64,000 nucleotides of DNA, from contig NZ_JAHDIU010000001.1 in the NCBI RefSeq assembly GCF_019891545.1, forward strand, positions 434,001-498,000. Direction: 5' to 3'. Source of the DNA: Flavobacterium coralii (GTDB lineage: Bacteria; Bacteroidota; Bacteroidia; Flavobacteriales; Flavobacteriaceae). A model generated the notes under the pieces. The model saw nothing but the letters and a program-made list of their open reading frames with translations, was not told the DNA's origin and made no database searches. A program made the translations under genes and the position numbers. How positions within the stretch are numbered: the stretch's first letter is position 1; the number at the start of each line of letters is the position of its first letter. Positions 52,376 to 61,285 of the stretch are shown here, piece after piece.

Positions 52376-53110
52376 TTAAATATACGGATAAATTACCTTA
52401 GTAAGGTATAACCCGTGTGCCGGCACCGAGAAGCCTGCACGGTTTCGGTCACGGCTTTCTATAACATCCCTCACATCAGCTACCGTCATTTTTCCTAACC
52501 CTACATTTACCAGTGTGCCTACTATAGCGCGCACCATGTTGCGTAAAAACCTGTCAGCAGTAATGGTAAAAACCAGCTTTGTGCCGTTATGCACCCAATA
52601 GGCTTCTTTAATATCGCAATTAAAGGTTTTAACGTCGGTATGGGTTTTAGAGAAGCATTTAAAATCGGTATAATCAAATAAAACCTGTGCCGCTTCGTTC
52701 ATTTTTGCCACATCAAGCTCGTGAAAATTATACCACGAACCTTCATGGTCAAAAGCATCCTTAAAGGTGTGAATATGATATTCATAGGTGCGGCTGGTGG
52801 CATCAAAACGCGCATGGGCATCATCAGCAACGGGTATAAAACGGTACACCACAATATCCTTTGGTAAAAATGAATTGAGCCGCTGCACAAGGGTATCGGC
52901 ATCAAAAGGTTCCTCATAATCAAAATGGGCATACATCTGCTTTGCGTGCACACCGGTATCGGTACGCCCTGCTCCCAAAACGTCAATTTCTTTGCGAAAC
53001 AGGGTAGAAAGCGCTTTATTAAGTGTTTCCTGTACACTGGGGCTTTGCGGCTGGTATTGCCACCCGCAATAATTTTTTCCGTTGTAGGCAAACTCTATAA
53101 AATATCTCAA
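52376..53110 (-). CDS. truA: tRNA pseudouridine(38-40) synthase
   Basis: A 244-residue enzyme with the catalytic Asp51 in GAGRTDTGVHA, LVQRLNSFLPKD, and the C-terminal FLRNMVRAIVGTLV. The start is TTG at 53110, giving (M)RYFIEFAYNGKNYCGWQYQ, the usual N-terminus. The frame is open to 53344, but that extension crosses the inverted G/C elements and the promoter, which places the transcription start near 53132. Confidence 0.93.
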   Translation of the reverse strand: MRYFIEFAYNGKNYCGWQYQPQSPSVQETLNKALSTLFRKEIDVLGAGRTDTGVHAKQMYAHFDYEEPFDADTLVQRLNSFLPKDIVVYRFIPVADDAHARFDATSRTYEYHIHTFKDAFDHEGSWYNFHELDVAKMNEAAQVLFDYTDFKCFSKTHTDVKTFNCDIKEAYWVHNGTKLVFTITADRFLRNMVRAIVGTLVNVGLGKMTVADVRDVIESRDRNRAGFSVPAHGLYLTKVIYPYI

Positions 53111-53136
53111 AACTGACTGATGATTTTTAGGAAAAG

Positions 53137-53167
53137 CAAAGATAATCAATAGCCCCCAACCCCCAAA
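53137..53167 (-). promoter_or_regulatory. truA promoter
   Basis: On the minus strand TTTG (53167-53164), exactly 19 nt, then TATCTTTG (53144-53137): a perfect match. The -33 box lies inside inverted element A. Confidence 0.75.
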
Positions 53168-53176
53168 GGGGGCTAT
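53150..53176. repeat. G/C-rich inverted element A
   Basis: Core ccccc-aaa-ggggg with TAG-CCCCC and GGGGG-CTA flanks. It is an inverted copy of the element at 53212-53234. Confidence 0.7.
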
Positions 53177-53211
53177 TGTTAAGTTACGATAATTATTCAC
53201 CAAATTCAAAA

Positions 53212-53234
53212 ACTCCCCCTTTGGGGGCAGGGGG
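53212..53234. repeat. G/C-rich inverted element B
   Basis: Core ccccc-ttt-ggggg followed by caggggg; its reverse complement closely matches element A. Similar G/C blocks are common between genes in flavobacterial genomes. Confidence 0.7.
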
Positions 53235-53250
53235 TCATTTAATACATTTG
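53220..53250 (+). promoter_or_regulatory. metallophosphoesterase promoter
   Basis: TTTG (53220-53223), exactly 19 nt, then TACATTTG (53243-53250): a perfect match. The -33 box lies inside element B, and the -7 box ends 4 nt before the ATG at 53255. Confidence 0.75.
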
Positions 53251-53254
53251 TAGT

Positions 53255-53752
53255 ATGAAAAAAATACTTCTCCTCAGCGATACCCACAGCCATATAGATG
53301 ATACCATACTGAAATATGTAAAGCAGGCAGACGAAGTGTGGCATGCAGGGGATATTGGCAACCTTACCGTAACCGATACAATTAAAAAAGAGAAGCCGCT
53401 ACGGGCAGTTTTCGGGAATATTGACAGCAGTGAAGCACGGCAGGAATTTCCGCTGAATAACCGTTTTATGTGTGAGGGGGTAGATGTGTGGATAACCCAC
53501 ATTGGGGGTTACCCCGGCAAATATAACCCAGCGGTTAGGGAAGAGCTGAATTTAAATCCGCCAAAGCTGTTTATATGCGGGCATTCTCATATTTTAAAGG
53601 TACAGTTTGATAAAAAGCTTGGCCTGCTGCACATGAATCCCGGCGCTGCGGGAGTGCATGGCTTTCATCAGGTGCGTACTATGCTGCGTTTTGAAATTGA
53701 TGGCGATAAAATACAGAACCTTGAGGCTATTGAGATAGGTAAGAGGGGCTAA
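53255..53752 (+). CDS. YfcE/MJ0936-type metallophosphoesterase
   Basis: A 165-residue calcineurin-like phosphoesterase with every metal-binding block: SDTHSH, GDIGN, GNID, THIGG and CGHSH. These small enzymes hydrolyse phosphodiesters with Mn or Ni; the physiological substrate is unknown. It ends tail-to-tail with the frameshifted barrel gene, sharing 3-4 nt. Confidence 0.92.
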   Translation: MKKILLLSDTHSHIDDTILKYVKQADEVWHAGDIGNLTVTDTIKKEKPLRAVFGNIDSSEARQEFPLNNRFMCEGVDVWITHIGGYPGKYNPAVREELNLNPPKLFICGHSHILKVQFDKKLGLLHMNPGAAGVHGFHQVRTMLRFEIDGDKIQNLEAIEIGKRG

Positions 53753-54371
53753 AGCTTGAAGCCGAGCATAATATTAAGCATTTGCACCCTGCCAAAAAAA
53801 TCTTTATAATCAGGATGCGTGTTGGTTTCAAGAAACGCATGGCAGTAGTTAACCCCGGTAAAGAAACGGATGTTATCTAACTTAAAATCTATTGTTACTG
53901 TTGGTATTATAGTAAAGCCTTCCTGCCTGCCCAGGCTTTGTGAGCTTTTCTGGCGCAGGTATATATAACCGAACCCAATGCCCGGGTTTACTTCAAAGTA
54001 GTCATTAAGAGCAAACTTATACATTCCCTGTAAATTAAGCTGGCCCATATTAGTATTGTTTGCATTACCGGCTACCACTTATCAATTACAGTAAACTGAG
54101 ACAATTCTCCACTACCAATAATGTGAACCCTCCCGATAATTCCAAAGGTAACCCCCATACCAATCCCCGTACCTGTACCATTGGCTTCTGCTATTACATT
54201 ATCGCCAACACCATTAGAGGATACATAGTAAAGCCGGAAGAACTCCTTATATTTTAATTCTTCTTTAATTTCAGCCAGCTTTGCAGCATATTCTTCATCG
54301 GTAAGTTCTTCTTCCTGAGCAATACACGTAAATCCCAGCATAATCAAAATAAAGGTGAGAATGTGTTTCAT
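53749..54371 (-). pseudogene. frameshifted outer-membrane barrel protein
   Basis: Two frames together make one protein. Part 1 (54371-54072): signal peptide ending CIAQ, then a Glu-rich helix and Gly-rich strands, ending at TAG after FTVIDKW. Part 2 (54078-53749): QLNLQGMYKFALNDYFEVNP and further barrel strands to IMLGFKL. The frames differ by one missing base near 54078-54081; restoring one A in the AAG codon gives VIDKVVAGNANN and a 207-residue barrel. No slippery heptamer is present. Either a real one-base deletion or a sequencing error. Confidence 0.75.
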
Positions 54372-54377
54372 AACTGT

Positions 54378-55056
54378 TTAGTAAGAGATTGTGTATTCAA
54401 ATGATTCTTCCCCAACCGGTACTTCAACCTCATAAACAGAAAAGTCGGAGAGCATATACTTAACTGTAAGTACCTGGTTTTTGGCAACGGAGATATTATT
54501 GTATGAATAGTAGTCGTAATATGGTTCAAAACTCCTTGGTGTATCCATCGGGGTATTCTGAAAATTATAATCAACATAGTTTACATTCACCATACCCAGC
54601 ACATCATATTTTAATAAGCTTCTGCCTGAATTGGAGCTAACAAAATTAAGCGCTAATGTAACGCTGTTATTTATCGGGTACAGCTTTACAGGCTCAAAGT
54701 TTATTTTATAATTTGTCAGACCTTAAAACACTTCGGGTAATATTTACATGGGTTGTATTAGAGAGAGAACTATAATTTTGGTATTGCCGGTTTATTTGTA
54801 ATTCTATAGCTACATCTTCGCGTGCTCCGGGAAACATTATAAGGTATTCGCCATTCGCATTGGTTTCGCCAATTCCTGCAATATCCCTTACATCACCGTC
54901 ATCATATTCTGCCTCAACAGGTATGCCTTCAAGCGGGTTACCATTCGGGTCGGTTACACGGCCTTCAAAAATAATTTTTGTAGAACCTTCATACTCAATT
55001 GTGTTACAACCATAAAGTGTGAGTGCTGTAATAGCGAGGAGTAGAACTTTATTCAT
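54378..55056 (-). pseudogene. frameshifted surface lipoprotein with an Ig-like (CnaB-like) domain
   Basis: Part 1 (55056-54706): lipobox LYGC (Cys17) and a carboxypeptidase-regulatory-like domain (GRVTDPNGNPLEGIPVEAEY, GETNANGEYLIMF), ending at TAA after LRSDKL. The next frame, open from about 54718 to 54378, continues NYKINFEPVKLYPINNSVT and ends TISY. The frames differ by one extra base; removing one A from the AAA codon near 54716 gives RSDNYKINFEP and one 225-residue lipoprotein. It lies 6 nt upstream of the barrel pseudogene. Confidence 0.72.
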
Positions 55057-55112
55057 TAGCAGGATTTTTAACTAAGACACCATAAGTGTAAAAAGGTTGC
55101 CTGTAAAAATAA

Positions 55113-55139
55113 AAAAACTCCGCTAACAGCGGAGTTTTT
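55113..55139. terminator. terminator between DUF4293 and the lipoprotein operon
   Basis: AAAAACTCCGCT pairs with AGCGGAGTTTTT around a 3-nt loop. Confidence 0.85.
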
Positions 55140-55166
55140 ACGCACTAATAAACTAAGTTAAAAGGT

Positions 55167-55589
55167 TTATCGTAGCCTGTCTACAGATTTTACGAGATCT
55201 TCATCCTTCTTGATAGCCCTATTGGCAAGGCTTAGTAATACGATAGAAATGATGGGGATGAACATTCCAATACCCTTCTCTGAAACCACCTTATCAGGGT
55301 CGGTTTCTCCGGATAGATTTAGTAAACGGTAAACGAATAATCCTAATAAAATTAAATTTAATATTATGTTGAGCCTGTTCATTACAAACTGCCTCTTTCT
55401 CTTCTTATAAGTCAGTATACTTATTGCCGAAAGCGTTGTACTTAGCCCCAGCAGCGCCACAAATGCAAGGTTGCCTACAAAGTAGTAGTCGGTACCATTG
55501 CCATTAACCCACAAAGGGAAAATAAAGGGCAGCACGCCTGTTGCAATAAACGCTAAAAACAAGTAAACTGTTTGTATTCTTTGTAACAT
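55167..55589 (-). CDS. DUF4293 membrane protein
   Basis: A 140-residue protein with four membrane helices, starting MLQRIQTVYLFLAFIATG as in DUF4293. A GTG at 55607 is in frame but lies on the -7 box, so the ATG at 55589 is used. Function unknown; in flavobacteria it often neighbours rho, as here (divergent). Confidence 0.85.
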   Translation of the reverse strand: MLQRIQTVYLFLAFIATGVLPFIFPLWVNGNGTDYYFVGNLAFVALLGLSTTLSAISILTYKKRKRQFVMNRLNIILNLILLGLFVYRLLNLSGETDPDKVVSEKGIGMFIPIISIVLLSLANRAIKKDEDLVKSVDRLR

Positions 55590-55606
55590 ATTGCTTTTTT
55601 GCTCCA

Positions 55607-55614
55607 CAAAAATA
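55607..55614 (-). promoter_or_regulatory. -7 box of the DUF4293 gene
   Basis: TATTTTTG on the minus strand, 17 nt before the ATG at 55589. Confidence 0.5.
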
Positions 55615-55651
55615 TGGTTTCTTTTTAAAAAATACTATTGTACAGTAAAAA

Positions 55652-55659
55652 TAAATTTG
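55652..55659 (+). promoter_or_regulatory. -7 box of the rho promoter
   Basis: TAAATTTG matches the consensus; transcription near 55665 would give a leader of about 110 nt, long enough for autoregulatory Rho loading. Confidence 0.45.
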
Positions 55660-55773
55660 TAATATTGCAGTACTTAATCTTAAGTACTTCATTCTGCGAA
55701 GTATGGAATTTCCGAAAGAAAATACCCTCCACATTTTGAACATACCATTTTAATTTAATCAAGAAATCAATAC

Positions 55774-57609
55774 ATGTTTGATATTTCCGAATTGAAAGAA
55801 ATGAAGCTCCCTGAGCTTCAGGAAATTGCGAAAAAAGCCAAAATAAGCAAGTACAGGGGTTTAAAAAAAGATGATTTAATATACCAGATTTTAGACAGAC
55901 AGGCAGCAGACCCTGAAGCTGTTAAACCACTGAACGAAGATGCCGCACAAAATAATAATACCGAAGCTATCGCTAATACGGAAGATAAGCCTAAAAGGGC
56001 GAGGATAGCAAAAACGGATAAAAACAGCCCTGCAATAGAAAAAGCACCTGCAAAGGCGCAGCCAAAGGATAAAACCCTGAAGCCAAAGGCAGACAGTAAA
56101 ATAATAAGCCCTAAGTCAGATACACCGGCAAAGAGCGGTGAAGAAGATAAGCCTGCCGATAATGAACGTGCCGGCAATCAGAAAGCTGAACTCCAGCAAA
56201 AAAGGCAGGAGCCAGCTGACAATAAGCCTGACACTAAAGATGCTAAGCCGCAACAGAAGCAAAAAAATGCTACTCCTGATAAAAAAAGGCAGCTAACAGA
56301 AGAAGAGCGCCAGGCGATGATTGAAAGGGCAAATGCAAACAATCCTAACCACCCGAGCTATAAAAAGAAAATGGAGCAGGCCGGGCAGCAGCAAAATGCA
56401 GGTAATAACAACCAGCAAAATAACAGCAACGGCCACCAGAATAATAACAACCACCAAAAGAAGCAAAACCCGCGCGAACCCGATTATGAGTTTGACGGTA
56501 TTATAGAAAGTGAAGGCGTACTGGAAATGATGCCTGACGGATATGGTTTTCTTCGTTCATCTGATTATAATTATCTTGCTTCACCTGATGATATTTACCT
56601 TAGTAATTCACAGATACGCCTTTTCGGCTTAAAGACCGGCGATACCGTTAAAGGTGTGGTGCGCCCGCCGAAAGAAGGTGAAAAATACTTCCCGCTTGTA
56701 CGCGTGCTTAAAATTAACGGGCATGACCCGCAGGTAGTGCGCGACAGGGTGGCATTTGAGCACCTTACGCCACTTTTCCCTGAAGAAAAATTTAACCTTG
56801 CCGAAAAGCAAAGTACCATATCTACACGTATTATTGATTTGTTCTCACCTATTGGTAAAGGCCAAAGGGGTATGATTGTGGCACAGCCTAAAACAGGTAA
56901 AACAATGCTGCTTAAAGACATTGCCAACTCTATTGCGGCAAACCACCCTGAAGTATATCTTATTGTGCTTCTTATTGATGAAAGGCCGGAAGAGGTTACC
57001 GATATGCAGCGCAGCGTTAGGGGAGAGGTAATAGCCTCTACCTTTGATGAGCCTGCAGAACGCCATGTTAAAGTTGCCAATATTGTTCTTGAAAAAGCAA
57101 AACGCCTTGTAGAATGCGGACATGATGTAGTAATATTATTGGATTCTATTACCCGCCTTGCAAGGGCATACAACACAGTACAGCCTGCTTCGGGTAAAGT
57201 GCTTAGTGGTGGTGTAGATGCTAACGCACTGCAAAAGCCGAAACGCTTTTTTGGTGCAGCCCGTAATATAGAAGGTGGCGGCTCTTTAAGTATTATTGCC
57301 ACTGCACTTACCGATACCGGTTCTAAAATGGATGAAGTTATCTTTGAAGAATTTAAAGGTACAGGTAACATGGAGCTGCAGCTTGACAGGAAAATTGCCA
57401 ACAGGCGTATTTTCCCTGCTATAGACCTTACTTCTTCCAGCACACGCCGCGATGATTTGTTGCTTGATGAAAAAACAATACAGCGCATGTGGATAATGCG
57501 CAAGTATCTTGCTGATATGAATCCTGTAGAAGCAATGGATTTTATAAACGACAGGTTTAAAAAGACAAGGAACAATGAAGACTTCCTGATGTCGATGAAC
57601 GACGATTAA
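55774..57609 (+). CDS. rho: transcription termination factor Rho with long disordered insert
   Basis: A 611-residue Rho: helical N-terminal Rho_N/SAP-like domain (1-43), then about 190 residues of Lys/Asn/Gln/Pro-rich low complexity, then the cold-shock RNA-binding domain (about 245-320, with [10 protein letters not shown]) and the hexameric ATPase (Walker A AQPKTGKT, Lys376; [11 protein letters not shown] Walker B region; the R-loop/Q-loop segments follow). E. coli Rho has 419 residues; the extra length is the insert, a feature known from Bacteroidota Rho proteins. Confidence 0.95.
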   Translation: MFDISELKEMKLPELQEIAKKAKISKYRGLKKDDLIYQILDRQAADPEAVKPLNEDAAQNNNTEAIANTEDKPKRARIAKTDKNSPAIEKAPAKAQPKDKTLKPKADSKIISPKSDTPAKSGEEDKPADNERAGNQKAELQQKRQEPADNKPDTKDAKPQQKQKNATPDKKRQLTEEERQAMIERANANNPNHPSYKKKMEQAGQQQNAGNNNQQNNSNGHQNNNNHQKKQNPREPDYEFDGIIESEGVLEMMPDGYGFLRSSDYNYLASPDDIYLSNSQIRLFGLKTGDTVKGVVRPPKEGEKYFPLVRVLKINGHDPQVVRDRVAFEHLTPLFPEEKFNLAEKQSTISTRIIDLFSPIGKGQRGMIVAQPKTGKTMLLKDIANSIAANHPEVYLIVLLIDERPEEVTDMQRSVRGEVIASTFDEPAERHVKVANIVLEKAKRLVECGHDVVILLDSITRLARAYNTVQPASGKVLSGGVDANALQKPKRFFGAARNIEGGGSLSIIATALTDTGSKMDEVIFEEFKGTGNMELQLDRKIANRRIFPAIDLTSSSTRRDDLLLDEKTIQRMWIMRKYLADMNPVEAMDFINDRFKKTRNNEDFLMSMNDD

Positions 57610-57622
57610 TTTACTACCACAT

Positions 57623-57658
57623 AAAACAAATGCCCGCTTTTGAGCGGGCATTTGTTTT
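57623..57658. terminator. rho terminator
   Basis: AAAACAAATGCCCGC pairs over 15 bp with GCGGGCATTTGTTTT; bidirectional between rho and the unknown secreted-protein gene. Confidence 0.88.
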
Positions 57659-57678
57659 TATATTCAGTTGTTTAAAAT

Positions 57679-58323
57679 CTATTCTTTGATAACCATAACG
57701 GTAGCTTTAAAGCCAGTTGCTAAATTCCATTGGTTTGATGATACAAGATTCTCTTTATCATCATACACATAAAATTCCGCTGTATTAGGCCCGCTTGTTC
57801 CCTGGTTAAGCGCTTCAAAATCAATTTTATTAAAACCCGGTTCAAGCTTTATTTGGATACCCCTGAATTGGTTTGTTAGTACAATTTCGGGTACTACGGT
57901 ACGTCCGTTAACCAATACCTTAATCCTGTCTCCATCTTCATATTCAAAATCGCGCGCCATGATCTGTACAAATTCAGACGTAATTTTATATTCGCCAAAA
58001 AACTGGTTGCCCCTGTAAGGCTCGTTAGATTCTCCTTTTCTTTTTACTTCTGTACGGTCGCGGTACTCATCAGTCCTGTTCACAAACTTGTCTTCCTGAT
58101 ACATACTGAAGCTGTTATTGTCTCCGCCTATCTGATATGTAGCTGTATTAGATGGTTTTGGCGGTGTAACCGAAAAAGGGCTTGTTGTACTTACAGAAGG
58201 GGTATTGTTTGGTGCTGTTGTGTTACTTCTGGGTACAGAAATACTGCCTGTATTGCTATCGAACTGTGCCCATGCATTACAGGTAACAAAGGTAAAAGAA
58301 GCAAAAACAAGTAATTTTTTCAT
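57679..58323 (-). CDS. secreted protein of unknown function, 214 aa
   Basis: Signal peptide ending AWAQ (about 20), a Ser/Thr/Pro-rich linker (about 22-65), a charged segment (VNRTDEYRDRTEVKRKGE) and a C-terminal beta-rich domain from about 110 that looks like an Ig-like or PKD-type fold. No family recognised. It lacks a T9SS sorting motif. Confidence 0.7.
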   Translation of the reverse strand: MKKLLVFASFTFVTCNAWAQFDSNTGSISVPRSNTTAPNNTPSVSTTSPFSVTPPKPSNTATYQIGGDNNSFSMYQEDKFVNRTDEYRDRTEVKRKGESNEPYRGNQFFGEYKITSEFVQIMARDFEYEDGDRIKVLVNGRTVVPEIVLTNQFRGIQIKLEPGFNKIDFEALNQGTSGPNTAEFYVYDDKENLVSSNQWNLATGFKATVMVIKE

Positions 58324-58388
58324 AAAGTACTGACCTTTAAAAGCAAAATAACAAAATTTAACCGGATAATCAATAAATGCAAACGCAT

Positions 58389-58925
58389 TTACTGCTGTAT
58401 TATTTCAGGTGTTGCCATCCACAATTTAACAGGCTGTTTAAAATTTATACTGCCCGGTGTTGTTATATATTCCCATACAAAAATAAAGCCAGCTTTTTCG
58501 AGAACTCTGTTTGCTGCATCATTATCTGCGTGTGGCTGACAAAATAATCTTTCAAGTTTTAAATTGTTAAAGAAATAGGATAGTGACAACTTTACAAGCT
58601 TAGCTGCAATACCTTTACGCCTTGCTTCCTGCTTCCATATATGCAGGTGCATATAAGCCTCTTTGCCGTAAGTAAAAGGATTTACATTGCAATGCCCGAT
58701 TGCTTCACCATTATATTCCCATATCAGGGCATAAGCTCTTTTTGAATTGTATGGCAGCAATATCTGTTGTTGTAGCATTCCTTCAAATTCTTTGCGCTTT
58801 GGTAACAGCTTTTTATCGGCACCCATTGCCATAAGTTCAGCTTTAGTAGTTTTATACCAGTAATCTGCAATAGCTGCTATATCTTTTTGCTGTAATTCGC
58901 GTACGGACACCGAAAATTTATCCAT
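58389..58925 (-). CDS. GNAT-family N-acetyltransferase
   Basis: A 178-residue GNAT with motif A around RRKGIAAKLVKLSL (acetyl-CoA loop) and the C-terminal ANRVLEKAGFIF segment. The acceptor is unknown. Divergent from the serine hydrolase gene with only 21 nt between the starts. Confidence 0.85.
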   Translation of the reverse strand: MDKFSVSVRELQQKDIAAIADYWYKTTKAELMAMGADKKLLPKRKEFEGMLQQQILLPYNSKRAYALIWEYNGEAIGHCNVNPFTYGKEAYMHLHIWKQEARRKGIAAKLVKLSLSYFFNNLKLERLFCQPHADNDAANRVLEKAGFIFVWEYITTPGSINFKQPVKLWMATPEIIQQ

Positions 58926-58946
58926 ATTTGTAGAGTTGATACTGCA

Positions 58947-60050
58947 ATGCTAATGAAAAAATTACTTTGTTTTATACTTGCAACAGGTTTATTGTTGCTT
59001 TTAGGCTCTTGCAAGCTGGGCAGGTTTGCCTACTATAACTTTGCAAATATAACCGACCACGAAATTTTTCCTTACCGAACAGCCGAAAAAGGAGATTATA
59101 TTTTTACTTATGCTGTGGCAGAAAGCGGTAAGGCACCTAAACAAATTACGGTTGAAGGAAATGAAACTACTTTTGATGCCTATCTTGAAAAGAACCGTAC
59201 AGTAGCTTTTCTGATCATTCAAAACGATACCATACAGTATGAAAAATATTTTGACGATTATAGTGAGGATGCGGTTGTCGCTTCATTTTCTATGGCAAAG
59301 TCAGTTACCTCAATTTTAATTGGCTGTGCTATTGATGATGGTTACATAAAGTCTGTAGATGAGCCTGTTACTAACTACATATCCGAACTAAAAGAAAACG
59401 GATTGCAGAGTGTTACAATAGAGCACCTTTTACAAATGACAAGCGGTATAAAGTTTAGTGAGAGCTACACCAATCCTTTTGGCGATGCCGCAACCTTTTA
59501 TTACGGACGCAATTTAACAAAGGCAGTGCTTAAACGCAAACTTAAAAAAGAACCCGGTTCGGCATTTAGTTATAGTAGTGGCGATACACAGGTATTAGGT
59601 ATGGTTTTGCAAAGGGCGCTTAAAGGTAAGAGCATAACACAATATCTTGAAGAGAAGCTATGGAAGCCCTTAGGCATGGAGTATGACGCAACCTGGAGCC
59701 TTGACAGGGAGAACGGGATGGAAAAAACGTTTTGTTGCATAAATGCACGCGCCCGTGACTTTTCTAAAATAGGAAGGCTTTATCTGAATAATGGTAATTG
59801 GCAGGGAAAACAAATTGTTCCTGAAGAATGGGTAAGGCGCTCTGTAACGGCAGATACAGTTACCGGTGCGAGTTTTTACAAATACCAGTGGTGGCTGCCC
59901 AGCCAAAGCGGAGACTTTATGGCGCAGGGCATACTGGGGCAGTATATATATGTAAACCCTTCCAAAAACTTAATTATAGTGAGGCTTGGAGAGAACTACG
60001 GCAATACAGACTGGAGAAACCTATTTAAGTCGTTAGCACAGCAATATTGA
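58947..60050 (+). CDS. class C beta-lactamase-fold serine hydrolase, lipoprotein
   Basis: A 367-residue exported hydrolase: lipobox LGSC (Cys22), catalytic SMAK (S-x-x-K), the YSSGD counterpart of the Y-x-N motif, and a C-terminal region without a clear KTG box. Such proteins act as esterases, DD-peptidases or other hydrolases; true beta-lactamase activity is unlikely. Starts at 58947 or 58953 are both possible. Confidence 0.87.
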   Translation: MLMKKLLCFILATGLLLLLGSCKLGRFAYYNFANITDHEIFPYRTAEKGDYIFTYAVAESGKAPKQITVEGNETTFDAYLEKNRTVAFLIIQNDTIQYEKYFDDYSEDAVVASFSMAKSVTSILIGCAIDDGYIKSVDEPVTNYISELKENGLQSVTIEHLLQMTSGIKFSESYTNPFGDAATFYYGRNLTKAVLKRKLKKEPGSAFSYSSGDTQVLGMVLQRALKGKSITQYLEEKLWKPLGMEYDATWSLDRENGMEKTFCCINARARDFSKIGRLYLNNGNWQGKQIVPEEWVRRSVTADTVTGASFYKYQWWLPSQSGDFMAQGILGQYIYVNPSKNLIIVRLGENYGNTDWRNLFKSLAQQY

Positions 60051-60054
60051 TTTT

Positions 60055-60228
60055 TCATTTATGCCTGCCAGTGCGGCTTTGCTCGGCATTCCAGTCTTCT
60101 GTGCTGTCTTTTTGGTCGCGCTCATCAAGCTGTACCGGTTCATCTGTTTTTTCGTAATGTGCATTATGGCTAACATCATCATTAGCCTGAAGCTTTTCGT
60201 TATTTGCTTTTTTATCTTCCGTGTTCAT
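60055..60228 (-). CDS. small acidic protein, 57 aa
   Basis: A 57-residue hydrophilic ORF: MNTEDKKANNEKLQAND, then HNAHYEKTDEPVQLDERD, ending STEDWNAEQSRTGRHK. The tail W-N-A-E-Q-S-R-T-G-R-H-K looks like one I associate with small hypothetical proteins in Bacteroidota (recollection, not a search). The plus-strand ORF over the same stretch is a run of Cys/Phe/Leu, as expected of a shadow. Function unknown. Confidence 0.65.
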   Translation of the reverse strand: MNTEDKKANNEKLQANDDVSHNAHYEKTDEPVQLDERDQKDSTEDWNAEQSRTGRHK

Positions 60229-60290
60229 AATTACTTTTTATTAAAGTTAGCAATTATGGCAGGATGATGCTGTTAAACAGGTTATAAATC

Positions 60291-61157
60291 TTAATAGATA
60301 AGTTCCTCTACATTTTTTCTTATGTTATCGGCTATTTTAGAGGTAGGCAGGTCGTTCGGGTCATTACCAAACGGGTCTTCAATCTCTTCTGCGATAAGCT
60401 CAAGACTTGCCAGCACATAAAAAATAAATACTACAACAGGTATTACGTAATACCCTAACTGGAACACATAACCAAACGGCAACGACATCACATAAAAGAA
60501 AATAAATTTTTTAATGAAAACGCTGTAAGAGTAGGGTATAGGTGTGTTTTTTATACGCTCGCACGCGCCGCAAATATCAGTGAATGATTGTATCTCAGAG
60601 TTTAACACAATAAGCTGATCTCCGGTTATCTTACCCTCTTCATAAAGCGTATTCACCTTTGCTATTATTGCTTTGGCAATCTGGTTGGGCTTGTGGTTAT
60701 AATAATCAGCCGAAAGCGTTTCATCTTCAAAAAGCTCATGATTTATTTCCTCGTTTTTAAGATGCAGGCTCAATACATGCGAATAAGCAGGTATAAGCCT
60801 GCGCAGTATGGCTTTATCATCTTTATCTTTTAGCATTACAGCAACTTTTAGTGCCAGGTTACGGCTGTTGTTTACCAGTGCACCCCACATCTTTCGGCCT
60901 TCCCACCACCTGTCGTAAGCAGTGTTGGTCCTGAAAACCAGCAATAATGATATAACAAACCCCAGCATGGTATGGGTAATGGTAATGTTCTTTACGTGGC
61001 TGGTTTGAGAGAGTTGCCACACTTCAATTTCAAGATAGGCTACACTACCCGAATATGCTCCTATAGCAATCATTATGGGCAGCAGCTTTCGGAAGGTGTC
61101 TGCTTTATGAAACTGGAATATAATGCCGAACCATTCGCGCGGGTTGTACGATATCAT
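60291..61157 (-). CDS. bestrophin-family channel
   Basis: A 288-residue membrane protein starting MISYNPREWFGIIFQFHKAD, with the bestrophin hallmark FRTNTAYDRWWEGRKMWG and the late GYVFQLGYYVIPVVVF helix. Bacterial bestrophins are pentameric ion channels, some cation selective. The frame is open to 61223, but the -7 box lies at 61199-61192, so the start is 61157. Confidence 0.9.
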   Translation of the reverse strand: MISYNPREWFGIIFQFHKADTFRKLLPIMIAIGAYSGSVAYLEIEVWQLSQTSHVKNITITHTMLGFVISLLLVFRTNTAYDRWWEGRKMWGALVNNSRNLALKVAVMLKDKDDKAILRRLIPAYSHVLSLHLKNEEINHELFEDETLSADYYNHKPNQIAKAIIAKVNTLYEEGKITGDQLIVLNSEIQSFTDICGACERIKNTPIPYSYSVFIKKFIFFYVMSLPFGYVFQLGYYVIPVVVFIFYVLASLELIAEEIEDPFGNDPNDLPTSKIADNIRKNVEELIY

Positions 61158-61191
61158 GCTATTGTAGTTGTAATGCGGTTCCAAATATAAA

Positions 61192-61199
61192 CTATTTGC
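61192..61199 (-). promoter_or_regulatory. -7 box of the bestrophin gene
   Basis: TATATTTG on the minus strand, 34 nt before the ATG at 61157. Confidence 0.55.
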
Positions 61200-61230
61200 A
61201 GCTATATAGCAGCCAACTTGCAACAGCCAT

Positions 61231-61261
61231 TTTATTAACGCTGATATTTAACGTACTTTTG
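61231..61261 (+). promoter_or_regulatory. promoter of the THUMP methyltransferase
   Basis: TTTA (61231-61234), 19 nt, TACTTTTG (61254-61261). Transcription near 61267 excludes the in-frame ATG at 61196. Confidence 0.6.
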
Positions 61262-61285
61262 CAAACTGATAATGTACTGCACATA

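Noticed and set aside
53111-53344. N-terminal extension of truA
   Set aside because: The added residues are unrelated to TruA, cross the G/C elements and lie upstream of a perfect promoter.
54066-54090. Programmed ribosomal frameshift in the barrel gene
   Set aside because: No X-XXY-YYZ slippery heptamer and no clear downstream pseudoknot; a stop follows immediately in the second frame upstream of the junction, fitting a simple indel.
56595-57575. A 326-codon open frame on the minus strand inside rho
   Set aside because: It is the antisense of the conserved rho ATPase, Ser/Arg/Pro-rich with no fold; a shadow frame.
60061-60267. A 68-codon hydrophobic frame on the plus strand
   Set aside because: Cys/Phe/Leu runs are what the antisense of a charged Lys/Asp/Glu protein looks like; the minus-strand 57-residue ORF is better supported.
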